Part shown: positions 49,393 through 57,243 of the stretch, in pieces
How positions within the stretch are numbered: position 1 is the first letter of the stretch
Layout of the letters: each line of letters begins with the position of its first letter
NCBI GenBank assembly: GCA_031272885.1
Contig: JAISSX010000075.1
Location: 1-64,000, forward strand
DNA from: Bifidobacteriaceae bacterium
GTDB lineage: Bacteria > Actinomycetota > Actinomycetes > Actinomycetales > WQXJ01
Direction of reading: 5' to 3'
Length of the DNA: 64,000 nucleotides
The notes under the pieces: generated by a model
What the model saw: only the letters and a program-made list of their open reading frames with translations
What the model was told of the DNA's origin: nothing
Databases searched by the model: none
Position numbers and translations under genes: made by a program

Positions 49393-50223
49393 ATGCCTAT
49401 CAATACAACTACGAAGGAATCATTGTTTCCTTCCACCACATATGTGCCTGTTCAACAGGCCCTACCTGCCGCCCTGGTGATAACAACCGCTACCCAGGCT
49501 GGGGAAGTCCGCGGTGACGCACCCTACTTGAAAGTGCCATACGTGTCGCAGGATGTGGCCGCCGGGTTTGTCGCCGAGGGGGCGGTTATCACCGAAGCTG
49601 GACCAGCGTTGGATGAACTGCTGGTGTCTACCGCGAAAATTGCGGTACTCACCCGTATGAGCCACGAAGCGTATTCGTCTAAGACCGCGGACCAGATTGT
49701 GTCCGTGTCGTTGCGACGGTCCCTGATCTCGAAGGCCGACGCTGCCTATGTTGCGAACCCTGCGGGCGGGCCCGGCCCGGTCGGGTTGGTGAACACTCCT
49801 GGTGTGGTCGCCGGTGGGACGCTCGCCGCGGGAGACTCCCTCGATGTGGTGGCGGAAGCTGTCACCGCGGTGGAAGTCAACGGCGGCACCCCAACCCATC
49901 TGATCTGTGATCCCGCGTCGTGGGGTGTGATCCAAACGTTGAAACAGGCGACGGGTTCTAACCTGCCGTTGATTGGGGCGCCAGCGGAAACGACGGAACG
50001 TAAACTGTTCGGTCTGCCTGTGATGGTGTCTGCGGCGGTCCCAGCGGGGAACTTGTTGGTGGTGGACCAGGCCGAAGTGATGGCCGCCGTGTCACCGTTG
50101 GCTGTAGCGGTCAGTCAGGACGTGTACTTCGATTCGGACTCTGTCGCTATCCGGGCGACGTTCCGGGTTGGTTGGGGCCTGCCCAGACCTGACCGGACTG
50201 CGAAGATCACTGTCACCGTCTGA
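49393..50223 (+). CDS. HK97-fold phage major capsid protein
   Basis: VPYVSQDVAAGFVAEGAVITEAGPALDELLVSTAKIAVLTRMSHEAYSS ... AVSQDVYFDSDSVAIRATFRVGWGLPRPDRTAKI. Confidence 0.88.
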   Translation: MPINTTTKESLFPSTTYVPVQQALPAALVITTATQAGEVRGDAPYLKVPYVSQDVAAGFVAEGAVITEAGPALDELLVSTAKIAVLTRMSHEAYSSKTADQIVSVSLRRSLISKADAAYVANPAGGPGPVGLVNTPGVVAGGTLAAGDSLDVVAEAVTAVEVNGGTPTHLICDPASWGVIQTLKQATGSNLPLIGAPAETTERKLFGLPVMVSAAVPAGNLLVVDQAEVMAAVSPLAVAVSQDVYFDSDSVAIRATFRVGWGLPRPDRTAKITVTV

Positions 50224-50226
50224 CAC

Positions 50227-50415
50227 CTAGACGGTCTAGACGTGTCTGGTCCCTGCGGGCCGGAACCCCGGGGCTGGGGGACTCAATCCCCTGCGGGGAC
50301 CAGACACCACACAAGTAGCGAACAAGGAACGGGGATAAGTGATGGTTGCAGCGAAACACCCAACGGTTAGGGCTAGACGGAACGACCCTAGACGGGGTTT
50401 CCGTGTCCTAGACGG
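50227..50415. repeat. CTAGACGG repeat set, candidate packaging site
   Basis: CTAGACGG at 50227, 50373, 50388, 50408 plus CTAGACGT at 50236. Confidence 0.75.
50242..50307. repeat. Inverted repeat after the capsid gene
   Basis: GTGTCTGGTCCC...GGGACCAGACAC perfect 12-bp arms. Confidence 0.8.
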
Positions 50416-50959
50416 CGCTGGTAGCGCCCTGCCGGCCCCAGAGTGGCCGCTGAGACCGAACGTTGACCTGTTGGCGGCTATCAAAGCGGCGGAAGGTCAG
50501 GTTGAGGCCGCCCAGGCGGCTACAGGCCCGATGGCGGCAGCTAACCTGACTAAAGCTGAAACGAAACTCGCGCGCCTCCGTTTGCAAGCCGAGGTGTGGG
50601 CTGAAGCTGAACAGGCTCTGTGGGTTGAGGCGTGGGGTTGGCCGCAAGCCGTGGTGTGGCGTGAAACCCGGTCGGAGCGTGTCCTGGCTTTGTGGTGCCG
50701 CCTACAGGTCCAAGCTGAGGACGGGGTTAGGTCAGCCGTGGCGGAGGCCCGCCAATATGGGGACCGGTTGGGGTTGACACCGCAGGCGTTGACCAGGTTG
50801 CAGTTGGAAACTGAGCATTTGGACCAGGCCCAGGACGAAACCGCGGCTAGGCGGGCGAAGCGGACAGATTGGGAAGAACGGGCCGCCCGGGCTGTGGCCG
50901 CATACAAGGCACCCCGGCCGGAAGATCCAGGTTCAGTGAGGGCACTGTTCGCCGTGTAG
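50342..50959 (+). CDS. Putative phage small terminase subunit
   Basis: ALWVEAWGWPQAVVWRETRSERVLALWCRLQVQ...AVAEARQYGDRLGLTPQALTRLQLE resembles actinophage TerS-type proteins. Confidence 0.6.
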   Translation: MVAAKHPTVRARRNDPRRGFRVLDGAGSALPAPEWPLRPNVDLLAAIKAAEGQVEAAQAATGPMAAANLTKAETKLARLRLQAEVWAEAEQALWVEAWGWPQAVVWRETRSERVLALWCRLQVQAEDGVRSAVAEARQYGDRLGLTPQALTRLQLETEHLDQAQDETAARRAKRTDWEERAARAVAAYKAPRPEDPGSVRALFAV

Positions 50960-51189
50960 TGACCATCGGGCCGTGTCACAGGCGGGGTGCTGGAGTTGGC
51001 CACTGGACCGTCTCCGGGGCCGCTGCCTCCGGCACAGGGCTGTTCCTCCGGGCCGTTGGACTGCCTCCGGCACGGCCCCAGGTAGGTCCTTCCTGCGGAC
51101 ATCACGGCGGCTACCGACACCGCCAGATCTTTAGCCCTGGACCGTACACACCGGAATAGGCCCCCCCGGCGGTACCTGGTCTTCCGTGG

Positions 51190-51620
51190 AGGGGGTTGCC
51201 CCCTGGGGGTTGCCGGTCTGGCCGTGGCTGGCTTATTGCTGGTGGTTGGTTTGGTGTTGGCTGTTGGTGACTGTGGTGGCGTGTTTGGTTTGGTTGGCCT
51301 GTGACGGGGCCTGCTGGCTTGTCTTGTGTCTTGGGTTGGCTTGGGTGTGGGTTGGTGTGGTGGGCCTGGTGGCGGGGGTGTCGTCGGGTTGGTGGTGGGT
51401 TGACCCGTGGTGTTGGTGGTTGGGTTGCCTGTGGCTGGCTGTTTGACGGTGGTTGTGTTGGTGTGGTTGTGCCTGGGGGTGGTGGCGGCTGGTGGGGTGT
51501 GTGGGGGTGTCCTGGGGTGGGGGTGGTTGGTGGTGTTGTGGGCTGTTGGAAGTTGAAGCGTGTTGGCTTGTCTGTGTCGTTGGCGGCTGTTGCTTGTGAA
51601 GTGTTGGTGTTTGTTGTTCG
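51190..51620. other. Extreme G+T-rich (nearly A-free) tract on the plus strand
   Basis: e.g. ttggttggcctgtgacggggcctgctggcttgtcttgtgtcttgggttggcttgggtgtgggttggtgtggtggg; G-runs at 51475-51523. Confidence 0.85.
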
Positions 51621-51851
51621 CAACGATGCTAGGGCCGCCCGGGGGCGGTGGTCAGGTGGTCACGCTCGAGCGCCAGAGATAGGCCAGTGGTGGGGCCCGC
51701 GAACGCACAGGCGCGGCGCATGGTTAGCTGCGGAATCCGGCCAGGGACTGCCCAAGACGGGGGCCTGCTAAGTAGAATTGCTATCCCCAAATTATCCCCA
51801 ATTTGCCATTTCGGCGAGCCGAAATTTGCAGGGTGACCTGCGGAAACATCT

Positions 51852-51881
51852 CGCGGTGGCGGCGGGATTCGAACCCGCGGT
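51852..51881. repeat. att site within the tRNA-Ser(CGA) 3' end (30-bp core)
   Basis: Identical to 44341-44370; overlaps the intact tRNA. Confidence 0.92.
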
Positions 51882-51940
51882 GGAGTTGCCCCCACACACG
51901 CTTTCGAGGCGTGCTCCTTAGGCCGCTCGGACACACCACC
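51854..51940 (-). tRNA. tRNA-Ser(CGA)
   Basis: Acceptor GGTGGTG/CGCCACC, anticodon loop CTCGAAA, T arm GCGGG-TTCGAAT-CCCGC. Confidence 0.94.
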
Positions 51941-51978
51941 GCCGGAAAGGGTACCAGGTTGGCCCGGTTCGCCCGGCA

Positions 51979-52461
51979 TCAGCGGCGGACGGCGAAGAAC
52001 GCCTCCAACACCGCCGCACACTCCGCTTCCAGCACGCCACCCACCACCTCCGGGTGATGCAACGCCGCCCGGTCCCGGGGCAGGTCCCACACCGAACCGC
52101 AGGCTCCGGCCTTCGCGTCCCAAGCCCCGAACACGATCCGGTCCACCCGGGCCGCCAACAACGCCCCGGCGCACATCAGGCACGGCTCCAACGTCACATA
52201 GACCGTGTGACCCTCCAGCCGCCACCGACCCAGCGCCTCGCCCGCCGCTCGCAACGCCACCACCTCGGCGTGCGCCGTCGGATCGCCCGTCAACTCGCGG
52301 CGATTCGCCCCAGTCGCCACTACGGCCCCGTAAGGCCCCACCACGACGGCTCCCACGGGGACGTCGTCGGGCGCTTCACTACCCTGGGCCAACCGTAACG
52401 CCCAACCCATCCGCTGCCGGTCGGCATCGTCCACCGCGGCTACCCGCGCGCCATCGTCCAC
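51979..52461 (-). CDS. tadA: tRNA adenosine(34) deaminase
   Basis: PTAHAEVVALRAAGE, TLEPCLMCAGALLAARVDRIVFGAWDAKAGACGS. Confidence 0.94.
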   Translation of the reverse strand: MDDGARVAAVDDADRQRMGWALRLAQGSEAPDDVPVGAVVVGPYGAVVATGANRRELTGDPTAHAEVVALRAAGEALGRWRLEGHTVYVTLEPCLMCAGALLAARVDRIVFGAWDAKAGACGSVWDLPRDRAALHHPEVVGGVLEAECAAVLEAFFAVRR

Positions 52462-52519
52462 CCCATCATTGTCCCTTAGGGCCAAGCCAAGGTGACCCAG
52501 GCACGGTAGGTTTGGATAC

Positions 52520-53155
52520 ATGCAGGTGACCGTGGTTGACCACCCTCTGATTTCACACAAACTGACCGTGTTGCGGGACAAGGAAACGGATTCGCCCACC
52601 TTCCGCAACCTGGTGGCAGAACTGGTGACGCTGCTGGCCTACGAGGCCACCCGCGACATCGCCGTCGAACCGCATGACATCGAGACGCCGCTGACCGCCA
52701 TGACAGGGGTGCGGCTCAGCAAGCCAAGGCCCATCGTGGTGCCCATCTTGCGGGCCGGCCTGGGCATGCTGGACGGCATGAGCCGGCTGCTGCCCCTGGC
52801 GGAGGTCGGCTTCTTGGGCCTCAAACGGGACGAGGAAACTCTCCAGGCCATCACCTACGCCAACCGCTTGCCGGATGACCTATCCGGTCGGCAGTGCTTT
52901 GTGCTTGACCCGATGCTGGCCACCGGCGGCACCCTGATCGCCTCGATCGACTACTTGTTTGACCGGGGTGCCAGGGACGTCACCGCCATCTGCCTGCTGG
53001 CCGCCCCAGAAGGGCTGAAGGCGGTCCGGGCCGCACTGGGCCACCGGGGCGACGTCAAAATCGTCACCGCCGCCGTGGACGACCACCTGAACGAACGCGG
53101 CTACATTGTGCCTGGTCTGGGTGACGCCGGCGACCGCCTATACGGGCTGGTGTAG
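52520..53155 (+). CDS. upp: Uracil phosphoribosyltransferase
   Basis: [49 protein letters not shown]. Confidence 0.97.
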   Translation: MQVTVVDHPLISHKLTVLRDKETDSPTFRNLVAELVTLLAYEATRDIAVEPHDIETPLTAMTGVRLSKPRPIVVPILRAGLGMLDGMSRLLPLAEVGFLGLKRDEETLQAITYANRLPDDLSGRQCFVLDPMLATGGTLIASIDYLFDRGARDVTAICLLAAPEGLKAVRAALGHRGDVKIVTAAVDDHLNERGYIVPGLGDAGDRLYGLV

Positions 53156-53853
53156 TGACCGCGGTGAGCGCCGCCAAGGCGGCCGCTTCGACCGTCACCC
53201 AGGACTACCTGAAGGTGATCTGGACCGCCCGCGAATGGGATGCGGAAGAGCCCGTCACCACCACCATGCTGGCGGCCCGGATGGGAGTTTCGGCTTCGAC
53301 CGCTTCCGAGGCCATCAAACGGCTGGCGGACCAGGGTCTGGTGCGCCATGCCCCCTACCGTTCCATCGAGTTGACCGAGACCGGCCGGCGGCTGGCGCTC
53401 GCCATGGTGCGCCGGCACCGGCTGTTGGAGACGTTCCTGGTGGTCAAGATGGGTTACGGCTGGGATGAGGCGCACGATGACGCCGAGATCCTTGAGCACG
53501 CCGCCTCCAACCAGTTCATCGACCGGGTGGATGAAATCTTGGGCCACCCGGCGGCCGATCCGCACGGCGACCCGATCCCGTCCGGGGACGGCACCGTGGC
53601 GCGGCCGGCCGCCGTGCCGCTGTCCACCGTGCCGGCGCCGTGCCGGGCCCAGGTGGTGCGGATTTCCGACGCCGATCCGGCCATGTTGCGCTACTTCGCC
53701 ACGGTTGGCCTGGTGCCCGAGGCCCAGGTGACGGTGGTGGAGCGGCGCGACTACGCCGGCGTCATCGGCCTGCGGGTGGCGGGGTCCGATGACGTGGTGT
53801 CGTTGGGCGGCGTGGCGGCCGAAGCGGTCTGGGTGGCCCCCGAACAAGCCTGA
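53155..53853 (+). CDS. DtxR/MntR family metal-dependent regulator
   Basis: TQDYLKVIWTAREWDAEEPVTTTMLAARMGVSASTASEAIKRLADQGLV. Confidence 0.93.
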   Translation: MTAVSAAKAAASTVTQDYLKVIWTAREWDAEEPVTTTMLAARMGVSASTASEAIKRLADQGLVRHAPYRSIELTETGRRLALAMVRRHRLLETFLVVKMGYGWDEAHDDAEILEHAASNQFIDRVDEILGHPAADPHGDPIPSGDGTVARPAAVPLSTVPAPCRAQVVRISDADPAMLRYFATVGLVPEAQVTVVERRDYAGVIGLRVAGSDDVVSLGGVAAEAVWVAPEQA

Positions 53854-53918
53854 TCCTGGTCCGCCGGCGGGGCCCCATCGCCAGGCAAAAGCCCAGGTCA
53901 AGCCTGGGTTTGTGATGG

Positions 53919-54008
53919 CGGAGGCGGCGGGATTTGAACCCGCGAGGGGATTCTACCTCCCCAACCCGCTTAGCAGGCGGGCGCCATAGGCCACTAGGCG
54001 ACGCCTCC
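53919..54008 (-). tRNA. tRNA-Ser(GCU)
   Basis: Acceptor GGAGGCG/CGCCTCC, anticodon loop CTGCTAA, long variable arm. Confidence 0.94.
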
Positions 54009-54031
54009 GGATGAACCTGCTGCGGGCGTGG

Positions 54032-54104
<73 letters not shown>

Positions 54105-54180
54105 AAGAGCCGCGACGCACAGGCAAGGTAACACTGTACCGTGAACCGGCCGCACCCCAAAAACCGCAGGTCACAAGGCA

Positions 54181-54198
54181 GTGTGACGCAGGTCACAC
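54181..54198. promoter_or_regulatory. Perfect CRP/GlxR-type palindrome
   Basis: GTGTGACGCAGGTCACAC (TGTGA-N6-TCACA). Confidence 0.65.
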
Positions 54199-54347
54199 CA
54201 TGAAACTGGCCCAAACGGGAACTTTCTGGGGGTGCTTGTTCGTTCTATTAGTGGAGGTCCTGGTAACCAGATGCGTACTCTGGGGCGAAGTCAGTACGCG
54301 TCGCTTGCCAGGGCCTCCCTCTATGTCCTGGCAGGCCCACCCAGCGG

Positions 54348-55640
54348 TTACCTCCGCGCCAGCCGCCCCAGCAGTTCACGCCGCCCGGGCGCAGCCAGCT
54401 TCCACAGCTTCCACAGCGCCAGGCCGAACACCATCACCAGCAACCCGTTGCGCACCACATAGACCAGCAACATGGCGGGCTGTGCCTCCAGGAAGGCGTA
54501 GTAACCCCACGGGTAGATCACCAGCGTCAAGCCGGAGATCAACAGCAGGTCAATCGACAGCAGCGCCCATAGCCGGGACGTGGGCAGCACTATCAGCGCC
54601 ACCACCACGGCCGGCGCCAGCCAGGCAATGAACTGCGGCGACCCGACCTTGTGCAGCACGATCATGGCGGTCATGGTGGCCAGGGAGCCGGTCAGAAGGG
54701 CCTCGGTGGCGCGGTGCCGGGCCAGGAAGGTCAACCCTCCAACACAAGCCACGGCCACCCACATGGCAATGTCGCCCACTCCGGCCAGGCCATCGGCCAA
54801 CCCGCCGTAGGTCTCGACGGTGGACAGTTCGTCGTTGTATTCCCACACGATCTCGCCCTTGATGGCGTGCAACAGCACCGGCGCGGTTGCCAGCACGGAT
54901 TCGACCTGCAGCCCGCGCCCGGTTTCGGCCCCCACGAAGGAGAACAGGCGAGACAGCGACAGACTGCCACTGGCCAGCCAGTGCAGCAGCACCACGAAAA
55001 CGCAGGTGATGGCGGCCGGCAGCGCCACGGAGTACAGCCGCCGCTTCACCACGGCGAACAGCGGCAACACGATGACGCCAGGTGAGACCTTGATCCACGC
55101 CCCGATGGTCAGCAGGATGGCGGCCACCCCCGGCAGCGAGGCCGCCACCAGCAGGGCCATCAGCACCAGCGGCATGGCTATGGCATCAAGCCGGGTGAGG
55201 GCCACGGGGCCCAGCAGTAACAGGAACACCAGCCACCACACCAACGGCAGGCAGGCCCGTTTGAGCCCGGCGAAGCTGACGGTGACCAGGCAGGTCAGCG
55301 CGTTCATCAGGGCCACCATGGTGCACCACAGCGGCAGGTAGGCGTCATAGTTGCCGCCACTGAGCAGTTGGGGTATGACCATCGGGATCAGGGCGCCCAC
55401 CGGATAGACCCAGTCCACGTTGAGGCCCTGCCAAATGCCGTCTTGGTCGCCTTGATACATCCACCAGGCATAGAGCGACACGTCGTTGGAACCGGGCCGC
55501 AGTGGACCAAGCGACAGCCAGAACAGACCGGCGTGCGCCACCACAAACGTCAGGGTAAGCAACATGGCATAGGCCACGGCCCGGGTCGGTTCAAGCTCGG
55601 CGGAGTCCGGCCTGACCGCCGGCGGTGCGGAAGCGGTCAT
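54348..55640 (-). CDS. Polytopic membrane protein, possible GT-C/GT87-type glycosyltransferase
   Basis: 430 aa, ~10 hydrophobic segments, LTIGAWIKVSPGVIVLPLFAVVKRR. Confidence 0.65.
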   Translation of the reverse strand: MTASAPPAVRPDSAELEPTRAVAYAMLLTLTFVVAHAGLFWLSLGPLRPGSNDVSLYAWWMYQGDQDGIWQGLNVDWVYPVGALIPMVIPQLLSGGNYDAYLPLWCTMVALMNALTCLVTVSFAGLKRACLPLVWWLVFLLLLGPVALTRLDAIAMPLVLMALLVAASLPGVAAILLTIGAWIKVSPGVIVLPLFAVVKRRLYSVALPAAITCVFVVLLHWLASGSLSLSRLFSFVGAETGRGLQVESVLATAPVLLHAIKGEIVWEYNDELSTVETYGGLADGLAGVGDIAMWVAVACVGGLTFLARHRATEALLTGSLATMTAMIVLHKVGSPQFIAWLAPAVVVALIVLPTSRLWALLSIDLLLISGLTLVIYPWGYYAFLEAQPAMLLVYVVRNGLLVMVFGLALWKLWKLAAPGRRELLGRLARR

Positions 55641-57055
55641 CCGAGCGGCACCACGATGGGCTCGAGCCCCAGTTCACCGAGCAGCTCAAGGGCGATCGGC
55701 TTGGCGCTTTGGGGAATGTCGAAGGCCAGCACGCCGGACCGGGGTTGGCCGGGTTTCAACGGTTCCGAACCGAGGGTGCTGGACTGGTACCACAGCGCCC
55801 CTTCCAGGTCGTTCTGGTAGTAGCCGGCCGGGTCGGTGCGCAGGCCTTGCAGGTTGGGCAGGAAGGTGCCTTCGGTTTCGCCGATGTACTCAACCAGAAT
55901 CGACACCACCACCCATTGGCCGTTGACGGACACGCCCCGGTTGGTTTGGTCACCCAACTGGGTCAGCCCGGTTTCGATCTTGGTGATGGTGAAAACCAGC
56001 TCGCCCGAGGTCAGTTTGCGGTCCAACGCCCAGTCAGTGGCGCCTTCTTCGCCGGGGCTGGGCGTGACCCCGGCCACGATACTGGGCGAGGGCGACGGCT
56101 CGGGCGCCGGCGTGCTGGAGAATCGGCCGGTCAACGCCAAAATGCCGATCGGTAGGCCCACCACCAGCACCACCACGGCCGCGATGATGGCCACCATGAC
56201 GCCCCGGGACGGCCGGTGGGACAACCCCAGGGCGGCGGGTGCCTTGTGGTGCCACAGCCGTGGGAGGTGGGACCGCGTCTTGGGGACCGGTTCGTCTGGT
56301 TCGGCCGCAGGCTTGGGTTGTTCCACCAGGCTCGGCGTCGGCAGGGTCGGGGCGGTGGTGGCGCGCCAGGTGGGCACCTGTTGCCCGATGGCGTCCGCCG
56401 CCTGTGGCCGGCTGGTTCCACCCAGTTGCTCGGACCATGGTTCGGCTTCGGCCACGTTGTAGTGGCCGCGGTAGCGCACAGTGGGCAGGCGTTGGGTCAG
56501 GTCAAGATCGGACAGGTCCGGTGGTGGTGCCGCCGGTTCGGTGGCCGGCGTGACCGCTGGAGCTACTGTGGCCGATGGCGCGGCGGTGGCCGGCAGGGAC
56601 GCCATCGGCGGCGGGGTGGGTTGCCACGGGATCGAACTGGCCGGCGGCACCGCGGGGGTGGCTGACGCGCTCGGTGCGGCGGGGGTGACCGGCAGGCCGT
56701 CGGTGGGCCAGGCCGGTGGGGCGGCCGCGTGGCTGGGCCGCCGCGTGGCTGGGGCGGCGCTGCCGCCGGGCGGGCTAGTTGTGGGGATTGGGCCTGTGGC
56801 GGCGGGCGGCCCGGTGACGGGCAGGCCGGTGGGTGGGGTGACGCCGTTGGGCGAAACCTCGGGGTGGCGCACCAACCCGGTAGAGCCCGAGACGGGCCAG
56901 GCGTTGGCGGGAGTCTGGGTGCCCAACTGGTAGGCCGTTTCGATCAGCCGTGGCGTGACGCCGATCGACCCCGACTGGCCGGCGGCCTCGCGTTCGGCCG
57001 CCTCGCGCAACGCACGGCGCGTCAGGGGCGCACCCCGCGAATCGGCATCAGACAC
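55637..57055 (-). CDS. Pro-rich single-pass membrane protein with C-terminal Ig-like (DUF4352-type) domain
   Basis: RALREAAEREAAG; TM VMVAIIAAVVVLVVGLPIGILAL; C-term VSVNGQWVVVSILVEYIGETEGTFLP. Confidence 0.65.
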   Translation of the reverse strand: MSDADSRGAPLTRRALREAAEREAAGQSGSIGVTPRLIETAYQLGTQTPANAWPVSGSTGLVRHPEVSPNGVTPPTGLPVTGPPAATGPIPTTSPPGGSAAPATRRPSHAAAPPAWPTDGLPVTPAAPSASATPAVPPASSIPWQPTPPPMASLPATAAPSATVAPAVTPATEPAAPPPDLSDLDLTQRLPTVRYRGHYNVAEAEPWSEQLGGTSRPQAADAIGQQVPTWRATTAPTLPTPSLVEQPKPAAEPDEPVPKTRSHLPRLWHHKAPAALGLSHRPSRGVMVAIIAAVVVLVVGLPIGILALTGRFSSTPAPEPSPSPSIVAGVTPSPGEEGATDWALDRKLTSGELVFTITKIETGLTQLGDQTNRGVSVNGQWVVVSILVEYIGETEGTFLPNLQGLRTDPAGYYQNDLEGALWYQSSTLGSEPLKPGQPRSGVLAFDIPQSAKPIALELLGELGLEPIVVPLG

Positions 57056-57157
57056 GGAGATGACCTTAGCTCAAATGTCTGGAAGCGACATGACCGGCCC
57101 CTGACGGTTCCAGTCAAGTGATCAATGCCACCACCTGCGCAAGGGGCGAGTCGGGAT

Positions 57158-57173
57158 TGTGACCCAGGTCACA
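57158..57173. promoter_or_regulatory. Perfect CRP/GlxR-type palindrome upstream of the sugar transferase
   Basis: TGTGACCCAGGTCACA. Confidence 0.7.
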
Positions 57174-57243
57174 TCTCCCATAATCTGGTCGTGGCGCCGC
57201 CACCCTCCTCCCCTGGCGGCGCATGGGGGGCCGGTTCCGGGCG

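Larger units (their letters stand above)
44341..51881 (+). mobile_element. Integrated phage-satellite-like element in tRNA-Ser(CGA)
   Basis: 30-bp direct repeat CGCGGTGGCGGCGGGATTCGAACCCGCGGT at both ends; int, xis-like, rep, scaffold-like, capsid, terS-like genes all on +. Confidence 0.85.

Noticed and set aside
51186-51446. Trp/Leu/Val-rich 86-aa plus-strand membrane protein
   Set aside because: Composition is a direct consequence of the G+T-rich tract; no good evidence for coding
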